NCBI GenBank assembly: GCA_043775055.1
Contig: JAYVSU010000121.1
Location: forward strand, 1 to 5,886
DNA length: 5,886 nt
From: Aalborgiella sp043775055
GTDB taxonomy: Bacteria > Pseudomonadota > Gammaproteobacteria > Burkholderiales > Burkholderiaceae_C
Direction: 5' to 3'
Part shown: piece after piece, positions 5,269 to 5,886 of the stretch
Layout: each line of letters opens with the position of its first letter
Numbering within the stretch: the first letter of the stretch is position 1
The notes under the pieces: generated by a model
The model's database searches: none
What the model saw: only the letters and a program-made list of their open reading frames with translations
What the model was told of the DNA's origin: nothing
Translations under genes and position numbers: made by a program

Positions 5269-5886
5269 TCACATCCCTGCGTAATTTGGCCCGCCGCCAC
5301 CCTCTGGTGTGACCCAGACGATGTTCTGCGTCGGGTCTTTGATGTCGCAGGTTTTGCAGTGCACACAGTTTTGGGCGTTGATTTGCAGGCGGTCTGAGTT
5401 GTCTTCGTTTTTGACGTATTCGTAGACACCAGCGGGGCAGTAGCGACTCTCTGGGCCTGCGTATTTGGCCAGGTTGATGTTGACGGGGACGGACGCGTCC
5501 TTTAACGTCAAATGCGCGGGTTGTTGCTCTTCGTGGTTGGTGTTGCTGATGTAGACACTGCTCAGGCGGTCAAAGGTCAGCTTGCCATCGGGTTTGGGGT
5601 AGACGATGGGTTTGCATTCTGCGGCGGGTTTGAGGTAGGCGTGGTCCGGCTTGTCGCGGCGCAGCGTCCACGGGATGTGGCCGCGTAGGACGAATTGCTC
5701 AAAGCCGTTCATCAAGGTCGCCACGGTCAGGCCGTGTTTGAACCAGTTTTTGAAGTTGCGGTCTTTGTTCAGTTCGGTGTGCAGCCAGCTTTTCTCGAAC
5801 GCCTCCGGGTAGGCGCTGAGTTCGTCATGCTGACGGCCCGCAACAATGGCGTCATACGCGGCTTCAGCGGCTTGCATGCCGGTTTT
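5269..5886 (-). CDS. electron transfer flavoprotein-ubiquinone oxidoreductase, C-terminal part
   Basis: ETF-QO takes electrons from reduced electron transfer flavoprotein, which collects them from acyl-CoA and other dehydrogenases, and passes them to ubiquinone in the inner membrane through FAD and a 4Fe-4S cluster. The gene runs off the right edge; 205 C-terminal residues are visible, about a third of the usual protein. The first visible residues, KTGMQAAEAAYDAI, match the end of the FAD domain. The membrane/quinone region includes FVLRGHIPWTLRRDKPDH. The cluster cysteines are all present: YCPAGVYEY, then 24 residues later CVHCKTCDIKDPTQNI, matching the spacing in the mammalian enzyme. The end, PEGGGGPNYAGM, is typical of the family. 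The stop is at 5269-5271. The true start lies outside the window. Confidence 0.95.
   Translation of the reverse strand, partial: KTGMQAAEAAYDAIVAGRQHDELSAYPEAFEKSWLHTELNKDRNFKNWFKHGLTVATLMNGFEQFVLRGHIPWTLRRDKPDHAYLKPAAECKPIVYPKPDGKLTFDRLSSVYISNTNHEEQQPAHLTLKDASVPVNINLAKYAGPESRYCPAGVYEYVKNEDNSDRLQINAQNCVHCKTCDIKDPTQNIVWVTPEGGGGPNYAGM

Overview
The window looks like chromosomal DNA from a betaproteobacterium of the order Burkholderiales, most likely a Comamonadaceae relative (Rhodoferax, Polaromonas or Limnohabitans type). This rests on the style of the RNase R, ETF-ubiquinone oxidoreductase and flavin reductase proteins, on moderate-GC coding DNA broken by AT-rich gaps, and on small GCTAT...ATAGC intergenic repeats of a kind I recall from that family. 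The assignment comes from recognition, not from a search.

Layout, left to right. Positions 1-165 hold no convincing complete gene: two strong ribosome binding sites face opposite ways near the left edge, and repeat copy A follows. Positions 166-718 (minus strand) hold a type II toxin-antitoxin pair, toxin brnT followed by antitoxin brnA with a 17-base overlap. Their promoter, at about 725-754, seems to start transcription on the toxin's own ATG. Repeat copy B (804-887) separates this module from a flavin reductase gene (875-1363, minus) and runs into that gene's stop codon. A tRNA-Leu(CAG) gene (1458-1542, minus) lies upstream of the reductase.

Divergent from the tRNA, the plus strand carries rnr (RNase R, ending at 4050) and an SDR oxidoreductase gene (4047-4811). 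They overlap by ATGA and so are probably translationally coupled. A two-helix membrane protein of unknown function follows (4866-5180). Repeat copy C (5191-5257) fills the gap to the convergent 3' end of an ETF-ubiquinone oxidoreductase gene (5269 to the window end, minus).

Most of the window is ordinary housekeeping content: RNA decay, tRNA, flavin and electron-transfer metabolism. The brnTA module is the accessory part. The least explained signal is the three-copy repeat. Each copy lies just downstream of a minus-strand gene in the same orientation, with a shared core and a GCTAT-N7-ATAGC hairpin. This suggests a mobile or spreading 3'-end element that may act in transcript termination or mRNA 3'-end formation. 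I saw no CRISPR array, prophage, insertion sequence or clearly new multi-gene system.
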